From: Halomontanus rarus
GTDB lineage: Archaea; Halobacteriota; Halobacteria; Halobacteriales; Natrialbaceae
Assembly (NCBI RefSeq): GCF_017357405.1
Contig: NZ_CP071597.1
Location: forward strand, 3,286,001-3,350,000
Reading direction: 5' to 3'
Length of the DNA stretch: 64,000 nucleotides
The position numbers and the translations under genes are program-made. Shown piece after piece: positions 9,401 through 16,654 of the stretch (the first letter of the stretch is position 1; each line of letters opens with the position of its first letter). Under the pieces are notes generated by a model. The model ran no database searches, had not been told where the DNA came from, and was given only the letters and a program-made list of their open reading frames with translations.

Positions 9401-9702
9401 TTCGCGAACTCGTGTCGGCCTACTCGGTCGTCGATAATTTTCTATGATTCGTTCGACGTGACCGAGTCGAGACCCATCTTGTGAGCTAATTTTCGGCTCG
9501 CTCACGCACAGTGGATCTGCTCTCGAGTGACAGCAACGAGTGCCAGTGGAAGAGAATTAAACTATATTATGGTATATTCAATCGGATTGTGCCTGTTGAA
9601 GGACTCTCTACAAGAGACGGAGAAGCGGTCGGACAGTTCGGCGAACGACGCCATCTCACACGAGCAATACGTACTTGTATCGTGGCTAATAGGTCTACAC
9701 GA
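9401..9702. other. Intergenic stretch with AT-rich promoter region
   Basis: 302 bases between rio2 and the beta-propeller gene with no convincing ORF. An unusually AT-rich patch, TTAAACTATATTATGGTATATTC within about 9556-9582, is the likely promoter for the downstream gene. That would give a leader of roughly 100 bases unless a weaker element near 9680 (GGCTAATAGG) is used. Confidence 0.4.
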
Positions 9703-10875
9703 ATGCCCCCTCTCGACAGACGTCACTTTCTCGGCACCGCGGCCCTGTCCCTCGCCGGTGGTGTCACGCTTCAGGCGACGCCGAATCGATCGTCTCCTGA
9801 ACCCGCGCTGCCCTCGTCGGAGTGGCATCACCCGCAACGCGACCCCGGAAATACGGCTTCGACCACTGATCCGGGTCCCCAACTCGAGGGCGAAATCTGC
9901 TGGGAAACGACAGTTCGATCCGGTAGTTCCGAGAACTTTGCCGGGTTCGCCCGGCTGGGGGACGCGCTACTCGTCTCTGCGGATCGTAAACTGATCGCCC
10001 TCGACACGGACACCGGTGACAGACTGTGGGACATCACCGCATCGGAACGAATGCACGGGCTCGAATCGAGCCCGCGGGTCCGCGATACTACCGTATTTCT
10101 CGCCTTCGGGGGAATCTACGTCTACGCGATTTCCCTGGAGACTCGGCGGCCGCGATGGCGCTACCGAACGAACGGAAGCATTCACGCGATGACTCTCGCT
10201 GGCAATACCCTGTGTTTCAACAGCTACGTCGATGGGGCACACCGAACGATCGCGCTCGACACCGAGACGGGATCCGAACGCTGGCGATCGCCGGGTGATT
10301 GGTACGAGACAGCAGTGAGCGACAATCTGGTAGTCACAAAACGCCGGCAGACCGACGACTTCGAACTGGTCGCCATCGACCTCGAGCGAGGAACCGAGGA
10401 GTGGACCAGACAGTTCGATGACGTCCCCCTTCCGTCGGGCACTGGGCTCGTCGGTCTCGAGGACGCGATCGTCGTTACCGGCCCCCACGGCGGGGCCGTG
10501 CTCGAGCCGGCGACCGGTGACGTCCGGACGACACTCGAGGGTGTTTCTGGGTGGAGCCTCGCAGTCGACCCCGATACAGAGCGTGTCTACACCGTTGACT
10601 CGCCAAACGGTGTCGTCCACTGTGTCGATCTCGACGGCTCCTCTCGGTGGAGCGTCGAGGCGGACCTCGAGTCCGGAATCACCGTCGGAGGCGATACCGT
10701 CTACGTTGCCACACCCGACGGGTTGCTCGCAGTCGATGCGCTCGATGGCGATCGACGGTTCGCCGTCAGTTCCGTGAGACGGTCCAACAACTGGACCACG
10801 ACGACACCACTCGTCGACGCCGAATCCGTCTACCATCGCATCGGTGACACCGTCTACGGAGTGTGTCGGCCATGA
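9703..10875 (+). CDS. Tat-exported PQQ-like beta-propeller protein
   Basis: 390-aa exported protein. The N-terminus PPLDRRHFLGTAALSLAGG is a twin-arginine signal. The rest is built from repeated blades with the tryptophan-docking pattern (LIALDTDTGDRLWDI, AISLETRRPRWRY, ALDTETGSERWRS, AIDLERGTEEWTR, VDLDGSSRWSV), at least six blades, as in PQQ-dehydrogenase-like and BamB-like propellers. No PQQ/Ca catalytic set is obvious, so a binding or scaffold role is more likely than enzymatic. ATG 9703 is chosen because it starts the Tat signal. Its stop overlaps the next gene start (ATGA), so the two are translationally coupled. Confidence 0.8.
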   Translation: MPPLDRRHFLGTAALSLAGGVTLQATPNRSSPEPALPSSEWHHPQRDPGNTASTTDPGPQLEGEICWETTVRSGSSENFAGFARLGDALLVSADRKLIALDTDTGDRLWDITASERMHGLESSPRVRDTTVFLAFGGIYVYAISLETRRPRWRYRTNGSIHAMTLAGNTLCFNSYVDGAHRTIALDTETGSERWRSPGDWYETAVSDNLVVTKRRQTDDFELVAIDLERGTEEWTRQFDDVPLPSGTGLVGLEDAIVVTGPHGGAVLEPATGDVRTTLEGVSGWSLAVDPDTERVYTVDSPNGVVHCVDLDGSSRWSVEADLESGITVGGDTVYVATPDGLLAVDALDGDRRFAVSSVRRSNNWTTTTPLVDAESVYHRIGDTVYGVCRP

Positions 10876-11261
10876 CGAGTCTCGTCGGCGATGTCGCCGA
10901 GTCGTTTGCTTGGCTTGAACGGATCTTCGTGATCGGGATTTCGCTCATGTTCGCCCTCGCACCGCTCGGATCGATCCTTGGGGAAGTCGCCCTCGTCACC
11001 GGCGTCGACCTCGCTCCTCCGGGTGTCGGGTTCGCTCTCCTCGTGGGTGCGGGGTTGCTCGAGCGCTATCGCGATCATTCGCCGGACTTGTTCGTCGTGT
11101 TTGCGGTCGCGACGCTTACGTGCTGGTTCGTCTTCGAGTGGGCCTTTGGGCTATCCGCTCAGCGGCTCGAACTCGCTCCCCACGTATTGCTCACTAAGAT
11201 ACTCGTCTTTCTGGCAGCCGTAATGACTGCGATCGCCGTTACGTTCTATCGGACTAAGTAA
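10872..11261 (+). CDS. Small four-helix membrane protein coupled to the beta-propeller gene
   Basis: 129-aa hypothetical protein with about four hydrophobic segments (roughly residues 14-34, 42-58, 69-88 and 102-122) and a short Arg/Lys tail (FYRTK). The ATG overlaps the stop of the upstream gene by four bases (ATGA), which decides the start over an in-frame GTG three codons earlier. The coupling suggests a membrane partner or anchor for the exported propeller protein; this is inference from arrangement only. I do not recognise the family. Confidence 0.65.
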   Translation: MTSLVGDVAESFAWLERIFVIGISLMFALAPLGSILGEVALVTGVDLAPPGVGFALLVGAGLLERYRDHSPDLFVVFAVATLTCWFVFEWAFGLSAQRLELAPHVLLTKILVFLAAVMTAIAVTFYRTK

Positions 11262-11272
11262 AACACACACTC

Positions 11273-11295
11273 AATCGTACGACAGCTGTGCGATT
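11273..11295 (+). terminator. Hairpin after the propeller/membrane-protein pair
   Basis: AATCGTACG (11273-11281) can pair with TGTGCGATT (11287-11295) with two wobble pairs around a five-base loop, 11 bases after the operon's last stop codon. No long T-run follows; a processing or stabilising role is as likely as termination. Confidence 0.3.
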
Positions 11296-11359
11296 AGATG
11301 TTCAGTGACGTTCTGGGCCACCGATACACTGATCGAGAGTCGGAACCCCCGATACGATA

Positions 11360-11749
11360 CTATTCGTTAGCGGTCCCGTCGACTGAGATGTTCTCGAGGG
11401 ACACGCCGACGTTCTCGAGACCGATCGACACCTGTCCAATTTCGTAGGTCGTACCGCGGAACGTGACGGTCACACCGTCGGTCTCGACGGTCGCGGACTC
11501 GATTTCGACGGTCCGCTCGTCGATATTCACCGAGGGCAGGCCCTCACCCGACGCCTCGACGTCGTCGATCCGGACGTGTTCGTCCTCGAGGACGAGGTCG
11601 ATATCGCCGAGTGACTCGACGTCGGTATCTTTCTCGCCGGCCGTCTCACTGGCGCGGTCGTCGCCGACTGCCAGTCCGGCAGTCGAGACGACCGTGAGGG
11701 CGACTGCGAGAACGAGCAGTCCAACGAGGACGCGGGTTGGAAATCGCAT
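11360..11749 (-). CDS. Small secreted haloarchaeal protein of unknown function
   Basis: 129-aa protein with an N-terminal signal (MRFPTRVLVGLLVLAVALT, cleavage probably after the small residues near 27) and an acidic all-beta mature part with alternating Val/Glu patterns such as RTVEIESATVETDGVTVTF. There is no lipobox Cys and no C-terminal anchor, so it is likely released or held by partners. It converges on the propeller/membrane-protein pair. Family not recognised. Confidence 0.65.
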   Translation of the reverse strand: MRFPTRVLVGLLVLAVALTVVSTAGLAVGDDRASETAGEKDTDVESLGDIDLVLEDEHVRIDDVEASGEGLPSVNIDERTVEIESATVETDGVTVTFRGTTYEIGQVSIGLENVGVSLENISVDGTANE

Positions 11750-12125
11750 GAGCGTTCGACGAGAACGACGGCACCACCGAAAACTCCCGACGACCGTTTC
11801 GAGTGAAGACGGCTCAATTCGAGACGAGTATCGATCGTTGCATTCGGTACGGCCGGTCTACAGGATGGCCGAAACTGTCCGTACCGGTGTGGCGTTTGCA
11901 GCCCCAGTGCGCCTCAGCGCGGTGATTCGCTCGAACTGTCGACGTCGTACCGTCGTCTGAGAGCGAGCGAATCGTGTAGGCCGTGATTATACGGAGGAGG
12001 CGAGAAAACCCACGACTTCGGTCGTGGGAGTGTGTTACACTGCCGACTATCTCGTCGCTGTTCCCGTCGGCTCCGGCCTCGAGCGCCGGTGGCTCGATCC
12101 CGACACTTCGACCCCAACGACCGAC
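11750..12125. other. Intergenic region holding a stable UUCG hairpin
   Basis: 376 bases between two minus-strand genes. No ORF with plausible haloarchaeal composition is seen. The notable content is the perfect hairpin at 12009-12028. The left part (11750-11900) presumably carries the promoter of the secreted-protein gene, but no clear TATA box is evident. Confidence 0.5.
12009..12028. repeat. Perfect 8-bp hairpin with UUCG tetraloop, resembling an IS200/IS605 right-end stem
   Basis: CCCACGAC (12009-12016) and GTCGTGGG (12021-12028) enclose TTCG, giving the very stable C(UUCG)G tetraloop, preceded by GAAAA and followed by AG. Haloarchaeal IS200/IS605 (TnpB) elements end in hairpins of the CCCACGAC...GTCGTGGG type (recalled, not searched). 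No tnpA or tnpB frame remains next to it, so this could be a solo end, a MITE relic or an ordinary transcript-end hairpin for the HtpX gene on the minus strand. Confidence 0.4.
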
Positions 12126-13199
12126 CTACGCCGTCTTCGTTCCTTCGAGCGCTGACGCGAGTTCGCGCAGGCGCTCGATGCGCTCTTCGGTCGGCGGGTG
12201 TGAACGGGTTTCGACGTGGAAGCCGTCGTCTTTGGCGTTCCCCTCGCGTTCGCCTCCCCCCGAGAACCCGTAGGGCAACAGACACATTCCTTCGAGTCCG
12301 TCGTATCTCCGTCTCGCGTCTTCGGTCGGCGGCGCGGCTACGTCGTCGAGCGCCGTCAGCGCCCTCGCGAGTGCACTCGGGTTCCCGACGAGACGGGCAC
12401 CGTCGCGGTCGGCGACGAACTCCCGCTGTCGGGAGAGGCTCTGACTGAGGAAGACGACGGGCGTCGCGAGCAAGCCGAGCGTGATTCCGCCGACGAGGAC
12501 GACGACGGCGGTCGCGACGACGAACTGGACGAGACCGCTGGCGCTCAGCAGCGGAGCGTCGATGAACGTCGAACTCAGGACGAACCAGACGAGCGCTCCG
12601 GTCGCGAAGACGATCGGTTTCGCACTCGCCGGGAGTTCGTCTTCGAGGATCGAGTACTCGTCGGAGACCAGCGCCGGCAGGAACGAGGCGAGGGTCATCA
12701 CGACCGCGTCGTGGTTCTTCAGGTGGACGAGTTCGTGAGCCAGGACCGCGTCGAGTTCCTCGTCGGAGAGGATCTCGAGGAGCCCTTCGCTGACCACGAC
12801 CGTCCCCGACCACAGGCTGCCGACCGCGAAGCTGTTGGGAACGTCGCTGTCGGCGACGGCGACCGCGGGGACGCGCATGTCCGCCAGCGACGCGAGGCGG
12901 GTGATCCGCGCGTCGAGGTCCGGGTGCGACTCGGCGGTCACCGGGTACGCATTGGCCTCCGCGAGCAGGTTGCGACGCGCGTACAGTAACTGGATCCACA
13001 GCAGTCCGACCAGCGTCAGGACGGCCAGTAGGCCGTAGCCGCGGAGTTGCGAACCGCCCGCGAGCGAGGCGACAACTGGACCGATCCACGGCTCGAGCAG
13101 TGCGGCGACGATCAGTGCGAAGGCGACGTCGATCGCGAGGATGAGCGCGAGCGTGCCGCCGATGCGCGCCGTCAGATCGTTCCCTACCATTCCTATCAC
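12126..13199 (-). CDS. HtpX-like membrane zinc metalloprotease (M48 family)
   Basis: 357-aa integral membrane peptidase likely involved in membrane-protein quality control. The zinc motif HELVH is at residues 155-159, with the third ligand Glu260 in RQREFVADRDGARL, both on the cytoplasmic face as in HtpX. Membrane segments are at about 14-36, 54-73, 194-212 and 226-252. Length and layout are normal for haloarchaeal HtpX. The ATG at 13199 gives MIGMVGNDL; ATG at 13190 (MVGNDL) is an equally plausible start. The gene is monocistronic and divergent from the DUF4129 operon. Confidence 0.88.
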   Translation of the reverse strand: MIGMVGNDLTARIGGTLALILAIDVAFALIVAALLEPWIGPVVASLAGGSQLRGYGLLAVLTLVGLLWIQLLYARRNLLAEANAYPVTAESHPDLDARITRLASLADMRVPAVAVADSDVPNSFAVGSLWSGTVVVSEGLLEILSDEELDAVLAHELVHLKNHDAVVMTLASFLPALVSDEYSILEDELPASAKPIVFATGALVWFVLSSTFIDAPLLSASGLVQFVVATAVVVLVGGITLGLLATPVVFLSQSLSRQREFVADRDGARLVGNPSALARALTALDDVAAPPTEDARRRYDGLEGMCLLPYGFSGGGEREGNAKDDGFHVETRSHPPTEERIERLRELASALEGTKTA

Positions 13200-13302
13200 C
13201 GTGTAGAAAGTGTTAGAGCAAAATAGTTTCGTCGCGATCCCGTCGGTCGAGTCGAACCGGTATATAGGACCACAATCGTGTAAGGGAAATGTATTTAATC
13301 GG

Positions 13303-14442
13303 ATGGAAATAACTCCACGTGTGGCATACGACCTTCGACGCGCCGCCCTGATCGGTTGTTGTGCCCTCGCGATCGTCGTGGCCGCGTCGCTGTTCCCCGC
13401 GGCCGGCTACGGCGATTATCCCGGTTCGGAAGCCGTCGATAGCGACTACTACGAACGCGGCGGTGACGGCGCGGGTGTCCCCGCACCCGACGACACCGAG
13501 ACGGACACCGAGACGGCGACAGAGACTGAGACGGGAACGGAAACCGGAACGGAGACCGAGACCGAAACGGAAACTGAAACACAGACGGAAACCGAGACGA
13601 CGACGGAAACCGAAACCGAGACGCCCGTCGGCTCGAGTTCGTCCGGTAGCTCCGGCAGTTCGATTCCGGGCGTACTGGTCGTCCTCGCGCTGGGCGGTTT
13701 CGGAGCCGTCTTCTTCTGGTACGTTACCGACCCGACGCGCTCGAGCGATGTGAGCGAGGTCGACCTTCCCAGCGGATTCGTTCCGCGGCTGCGGCTTCGC
13801 TTCTCTCGAATCCCTCAGCTCACGATGGCGGCGACGATCGGCGCCTCACGGATCGTCCCGTCGCTTTTGGACGGGGTTACCAGAACGACCCGCGGGATCG
13901 GATCGGGACTCGGACTCGTCGCTCGCGACGTCGGCCGCGGTTTCGGGACGGCGCTGATCGCGATTCCGTCGACGCTCGGGACTGTCGGAAGCGGCCTCTT
14001 CTCGGGACTGTTCTCCTCGGGTGGGCTCTCCTCGCTGTTCGGCAGGCCCAGTCTCCCGAGTTGGCGCTCGCGGTCGTCGAACCGGTCGTCTTCGTCTCCC
14101 TTCACGGCCGATTCCGATCCGGAATCGGAACCGGAGCCCGAACCCGACCACGGACCGCCGACCGTCGAGGAGGCCTGGGAGTCGATGATCGAGGACCTTC
14201 CAGTCCGACGACGTCGTTCCCGGACGCCCGGCGAGTACGCTCGCACGGCGATCGACTTCGGGCTTCCCAGACGAGCGGTCCTCAGACTGACCGAGGCGTT
14301 CCGCGACATTCGATACGGCGGTTTCCCACCCTCGCCCGACCGAACGCGCCGGGCACGGGACGCGTTCGAGGAAATCGAACGCGCTCGAGCGAGCGACGGC
14401 GAGGACGGGGACGAGGAGCCGACCGGGGGTGACGACAGGTGA
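13303..14442 (+). CDS. DUF4129 domain membrane protein, first gene of a four-gene operon
   Basis: 379 aa. Layout: transmembrane or signal helix 12-33; Thr-Glu repeat linker 65-107; transmembrane helix 121-140; a Gly/Ser-rich amphipathic stretch 175-247 with many G-x-G-L steps; a charged linker; and the C-terminal DUF4129 helical domain (about 288-362, RTPGEYARTAIDFGLP...LTEAFRDIRYGG). DUF4129 proteins are usual partners of MoxR ATPases and DUF58 proteins. ATG 13303 is favoured because a TATA-like TATTTAATC lies just upstream. The stop overlaps the next start by four bases (GTGA). The function of the family is unknown; a role in assembling an envelope complex is inference. Confidence 0.8.
   Translation: MEITPRVAYDLRRAALIGCCALAIVVAASLFPAAGYGDYPGSEAVDSDYYERGGDGAGVPAPDDTETDTETATETETGTETGTETETETETETQTETETTTETETETPVGSSSSGSSGSSIPGVLVVLALGGFGAVFFWYVTDPTRSSDVSEVDLPSGFVPRLRLRFSRIPQLTMAATIGASRIVPSLLDGVTRTTRGIGSGLGLVARDVGRGFGTALIAIPSTLGTVGSGLFSGLFSSGGLSSLFGRPSLPSWRSRSSNRSSSSPFTADSDPESEPEPEPDHGPPTVEEAWESMIEDLPVRRRRSRTPGEYARTAIDFGLPRRAVLRLTEAFRDIRYGGFPPSPDRTRRARDAFEEIERARASDGEDGDEEPTGGDDR
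13495..13623 (+). repeat. Thr-Glu dipeptide codon repeat (ACN GAR)n inside the DUF4129 gene
   Basis: About 21 near-perfect ACN-GAR units encode the TETETE linker between the two membrane helices. Varied synonymous third bases show that the array is old and maintained at protein level rather than freshly slipped. Confidence 0.75.
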
Positions 14443-15137
14443 GACCGAACCGCTGGTGGCCGGTCGTCGCGGCCGGTGTCGGCGCGCTCGCGCTCACGCT
14501 CGCGCTCGGAACGATCTTCCTCGAGTACACACCACCGGCACTCACCCACCTCGCGACCGACACGATCGTTCTCGGGCTCGGCGGGCTCGCGATCGTTCTC
14601 GGTACGATCGCGCTCTTCGAAACGTCCCCCGAACGGGACCACGATACCCCGTTCCCACCGCCGGAACCGGACGACACGACCGCGGACCTCGAACACGTCA
14701 CGGAGACGATCGACATCTCACTCGAACGCTACGAACTCGGGGACGACCGGTTCGAACGCGGGAAACGATCGCGACAGCGCCACGAGGCCCGACGAACGAT
14801 CCGAGAGACGGCGATCGAGGTTCTCGCCGCGGGCCACGACGTTTCCGTTCCCGACGCAACGTCACGAATCAGCGACGGAACGTGGACCGACGACCCGCGC
14901 GCGGCGGCGTTCCTCTCGACCGACGTGAGCCTCCCGCTTCGGGTTCGGATCGTCGACTGGGCCTTCGGCGCGCGATATCGCCGCGGACTCGAGGCGGCCG
15001 TCGAGGAGATCGATCGCCTCGACGCTGCACACCGAAATATCGATCGGTCCGATACCACCCGAGAGGCCGACGATGACGGGGTTGCGGATCGAACCGCTAT
15101 CGACCGTCTCGCCGTCGACGGGGGTGAGCGTCAGTGA
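14439..15137 (+). CDS. DUF7269-like membrane protein of the DUF4129/DUF58 operon
   Basis: 232 aa beginning with GTG that overlaps the DUF4129 stop (GTGA). Two N-terminal membrane helices (about 8-28 and 42-62) precede a cytoplasmic acidic helical domain with RRTIRETAIEVLAAG and a conserved VRIVDWAFGARYRRGLEAAVEEIDRL-type stretch near residues 170-200. Always-overlapping starts indicate one polycistronic message. The family label is from memory of haloarchaeal annotation; function is unknown. Confidence 0.75.
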   Translation: MRPNRWWPVVAAGVGALALTLALGTIFLEYTPPALTHLATDTIVLGLGGLAIVLGTIALFETSPERDHDTPFPPPEPDDTTADLEHVTETIDISLERYELGDDRFERGKRSRQRHEARRTIRETAIEVLAAGHDVSVPDATSRISDGTWTDDPRAAAFLSTDVSLPLRVRIVDWAFGARYRRGLEAAVEEIDRLDAAHRNIDRSDTTREADDDGVADRTAIDRLAVDGGERQ

Positions 15138-16654
15138 GCGCTCCCTCGAGGACGGACGTGCGGTCGACGGTGAACGAAGACGAAGACGAACGCGAACGCA
15201 GAAACGGAAGAGAGAACGAGAACCTGGGCAGGGACGAAAGCGAAGACGAAGACGGTCACCGGAACCAACGCGAAGCCGAGAGCGCCGGAGCCGGCAGCCC
15301 AGATCCCGAGGCGGACGCGACTCCGAGTTCGGAGGCGGATACGACCGACACGAACTCGAGTCACGTGTCGGCATCCACATCCACGGCGCAATCACCCTCG
15401 GTTCCGACCGGTCGATGGGAGTTCGGATTGGCCGTCGCGCTGGTCGCAGTGGGAATCGGTATCGTCTCCGGAAACACGCCCATCTTTCTCTCGTCCGTTA
15501 TCGGCTTGAGTTACGCGGCTTACGGCTACGCGATACGGCCGCCCGACTCCGACCTCGACCTCGCGGTCTCTCGGATCGTCGCCCCCGAATCGCCGACGCC
15601 GGGCGAGACGATGACGGTCACCCTCACCGTGACCAACGAGGCCGTCGAACCGGTCTCCGACCTTCGAATCGTCGACGAACCACCCGCAGGCCTCGAGGTC
15701 GAGGGGACCCCGAAGGCCGCGGCCGTTCTCCAGCCCGGCGAGACGGCGACCGTCGAGTACACCGTCCGGGCGCGACGCGGAACCTACCGCTTCGGCGGCG
15801 TCACGCTCGCCGTCCGAAACGTCAGCGGTGGCGCCGAGTGGCGCCAGCGGGTCGACCTCGAGACGGAGTTCGAGTGCGACGACGCTCTCGAGCGCGTGCC
15901 ACTCGCCGGCCAGACGATCCAGCACACGGGTCGCGTGGAAACCGATGTCGGCGGTAACGGGCTCGAGTTCCACTCCATCCGGTCGTACCATCCGACGGAT
16001 CCGATGAGTCGCGTCGACTGGAAGCGACTGGCCCGAACCGGGGAACTGACGACCGTCGAGTTCCGCGAGGAACGGGCGGCGAGCATCGTCGTTCTCGTCG
16101 ACGTTCGCGACGAAAACGCGGTCGTTCGCGACGATCACGAACTCGACGGGATCGGACTCTCGAAACACGCCGCCGGCTGGATCGTTGGCGCCCTCTTAGA
16201 CGAGAACAACCGCGTCGGCGTCGCGCTCTACGGCGGTCGAGGCGATTACTTGCTCCCCCGAACCGGCCGCGATCAGGCTGCCCGCGCGCGGCGGTTGCTC
16301 GCGGGTGAGTGGCACGAGTCCTTCGGCCGTTCGCAGTGGCTTTCGCGGACTCGCTGGCACGTCGATCGGTTCTGTAAACACCTCGACGACGACAAACAGA
16401 TCGTGTTCGTCAGTCCGGTCTTAGACGAGGAACCGATCGAATCGGCACGTCGGTTCCGCGCGTACGGTCACGCGGTGACCGTCGTCTGTCCGTCGGTCGC
16501 ACACGCGGAGACGATCGGTGGGAGGATCGAACGGATCGAGCATCGCCACCGACTGCGTGAGCTCCGGGGACAGGACGTTCGCGTGATCGAGTGGGAACCG
16601 GACGAATCGTTACACGTCGCGGTCGAACGAGCGAAACGGCGGTGGTCACAATGA
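15134..16654 (+). CDS. DUF58 domain protein (von Willebrand A-like fold)
   Basis: 506 aa, GTG start overlapping the previous stop by four bases. A long acidic N-terminal tail (1-90, rich in Glu/Asp/Asn) is followed by two membrane helices (about 96-135), a CARDB/Ig-like segment (VTLTVTNEAVEPVSDLRI) and the DUF58 domain with the signature YHPTDPMSRVDWKRLARTGE near 280-300, then a VWA-like region (VLVDVRDEN...QIVFVSPVLDE). DUF58 proteins work with MoxR AAA ATPases and are thought to bind metal through the MIDAS-like site. The very long charged N-terminal tail looks like a halophile elaboration. Part of the 13303-18351 operon. Confidence 0.85.
   Translation: MSAPSRTDVRSTVNEDEDERERRNGRENENLGRDESEDEDGHRNQREAESAGAGSPDPEADATPSSEADTTDTNSSHVSASTSTAQSPSVPTGRWEFGLAVALVAVGIGIVSGNTPIFLSSVIGLSYAAYGYAIRPPDSDLDLAVSRIVAPESPTPGETMTVTLTVTNEAVEPVSDLRIVDEPPAGLEVEGTPKAAAVLQPGETATVEYTVRARRGTYRFGGVTLAVRNVSGGAEWRQRVDLETEFECDDALERVPLAGQTIQHTGRVETDVGGNGLEFHSIRSYHPTDPMSRVDWKRLARTGELTTVEFREERAASIVVLVDVRDENAVVRDDHELDGIGLSKHAAGWIVGALLDENNRVGVALYGGRGDYLLPRTGRDQAARARRLLAGEWHESFGRSQWLSRTRWHVDRFCKHLDDDKQIVFVSPVLDEEPIESARRFRAYGHAVTVVCPSVAHAETIGGRIERIEHRHRLRELRGQDVRVIEWEPDESLHVAVERAKRRWSQ

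Noticed and set aside
13495..13623. ACN-GAR repeat as a CRISPR or satellite array.
   Set aside because: It is in frame, codes for TETETE with varied synonymous codons, and has no spacers; it is a protein linker.
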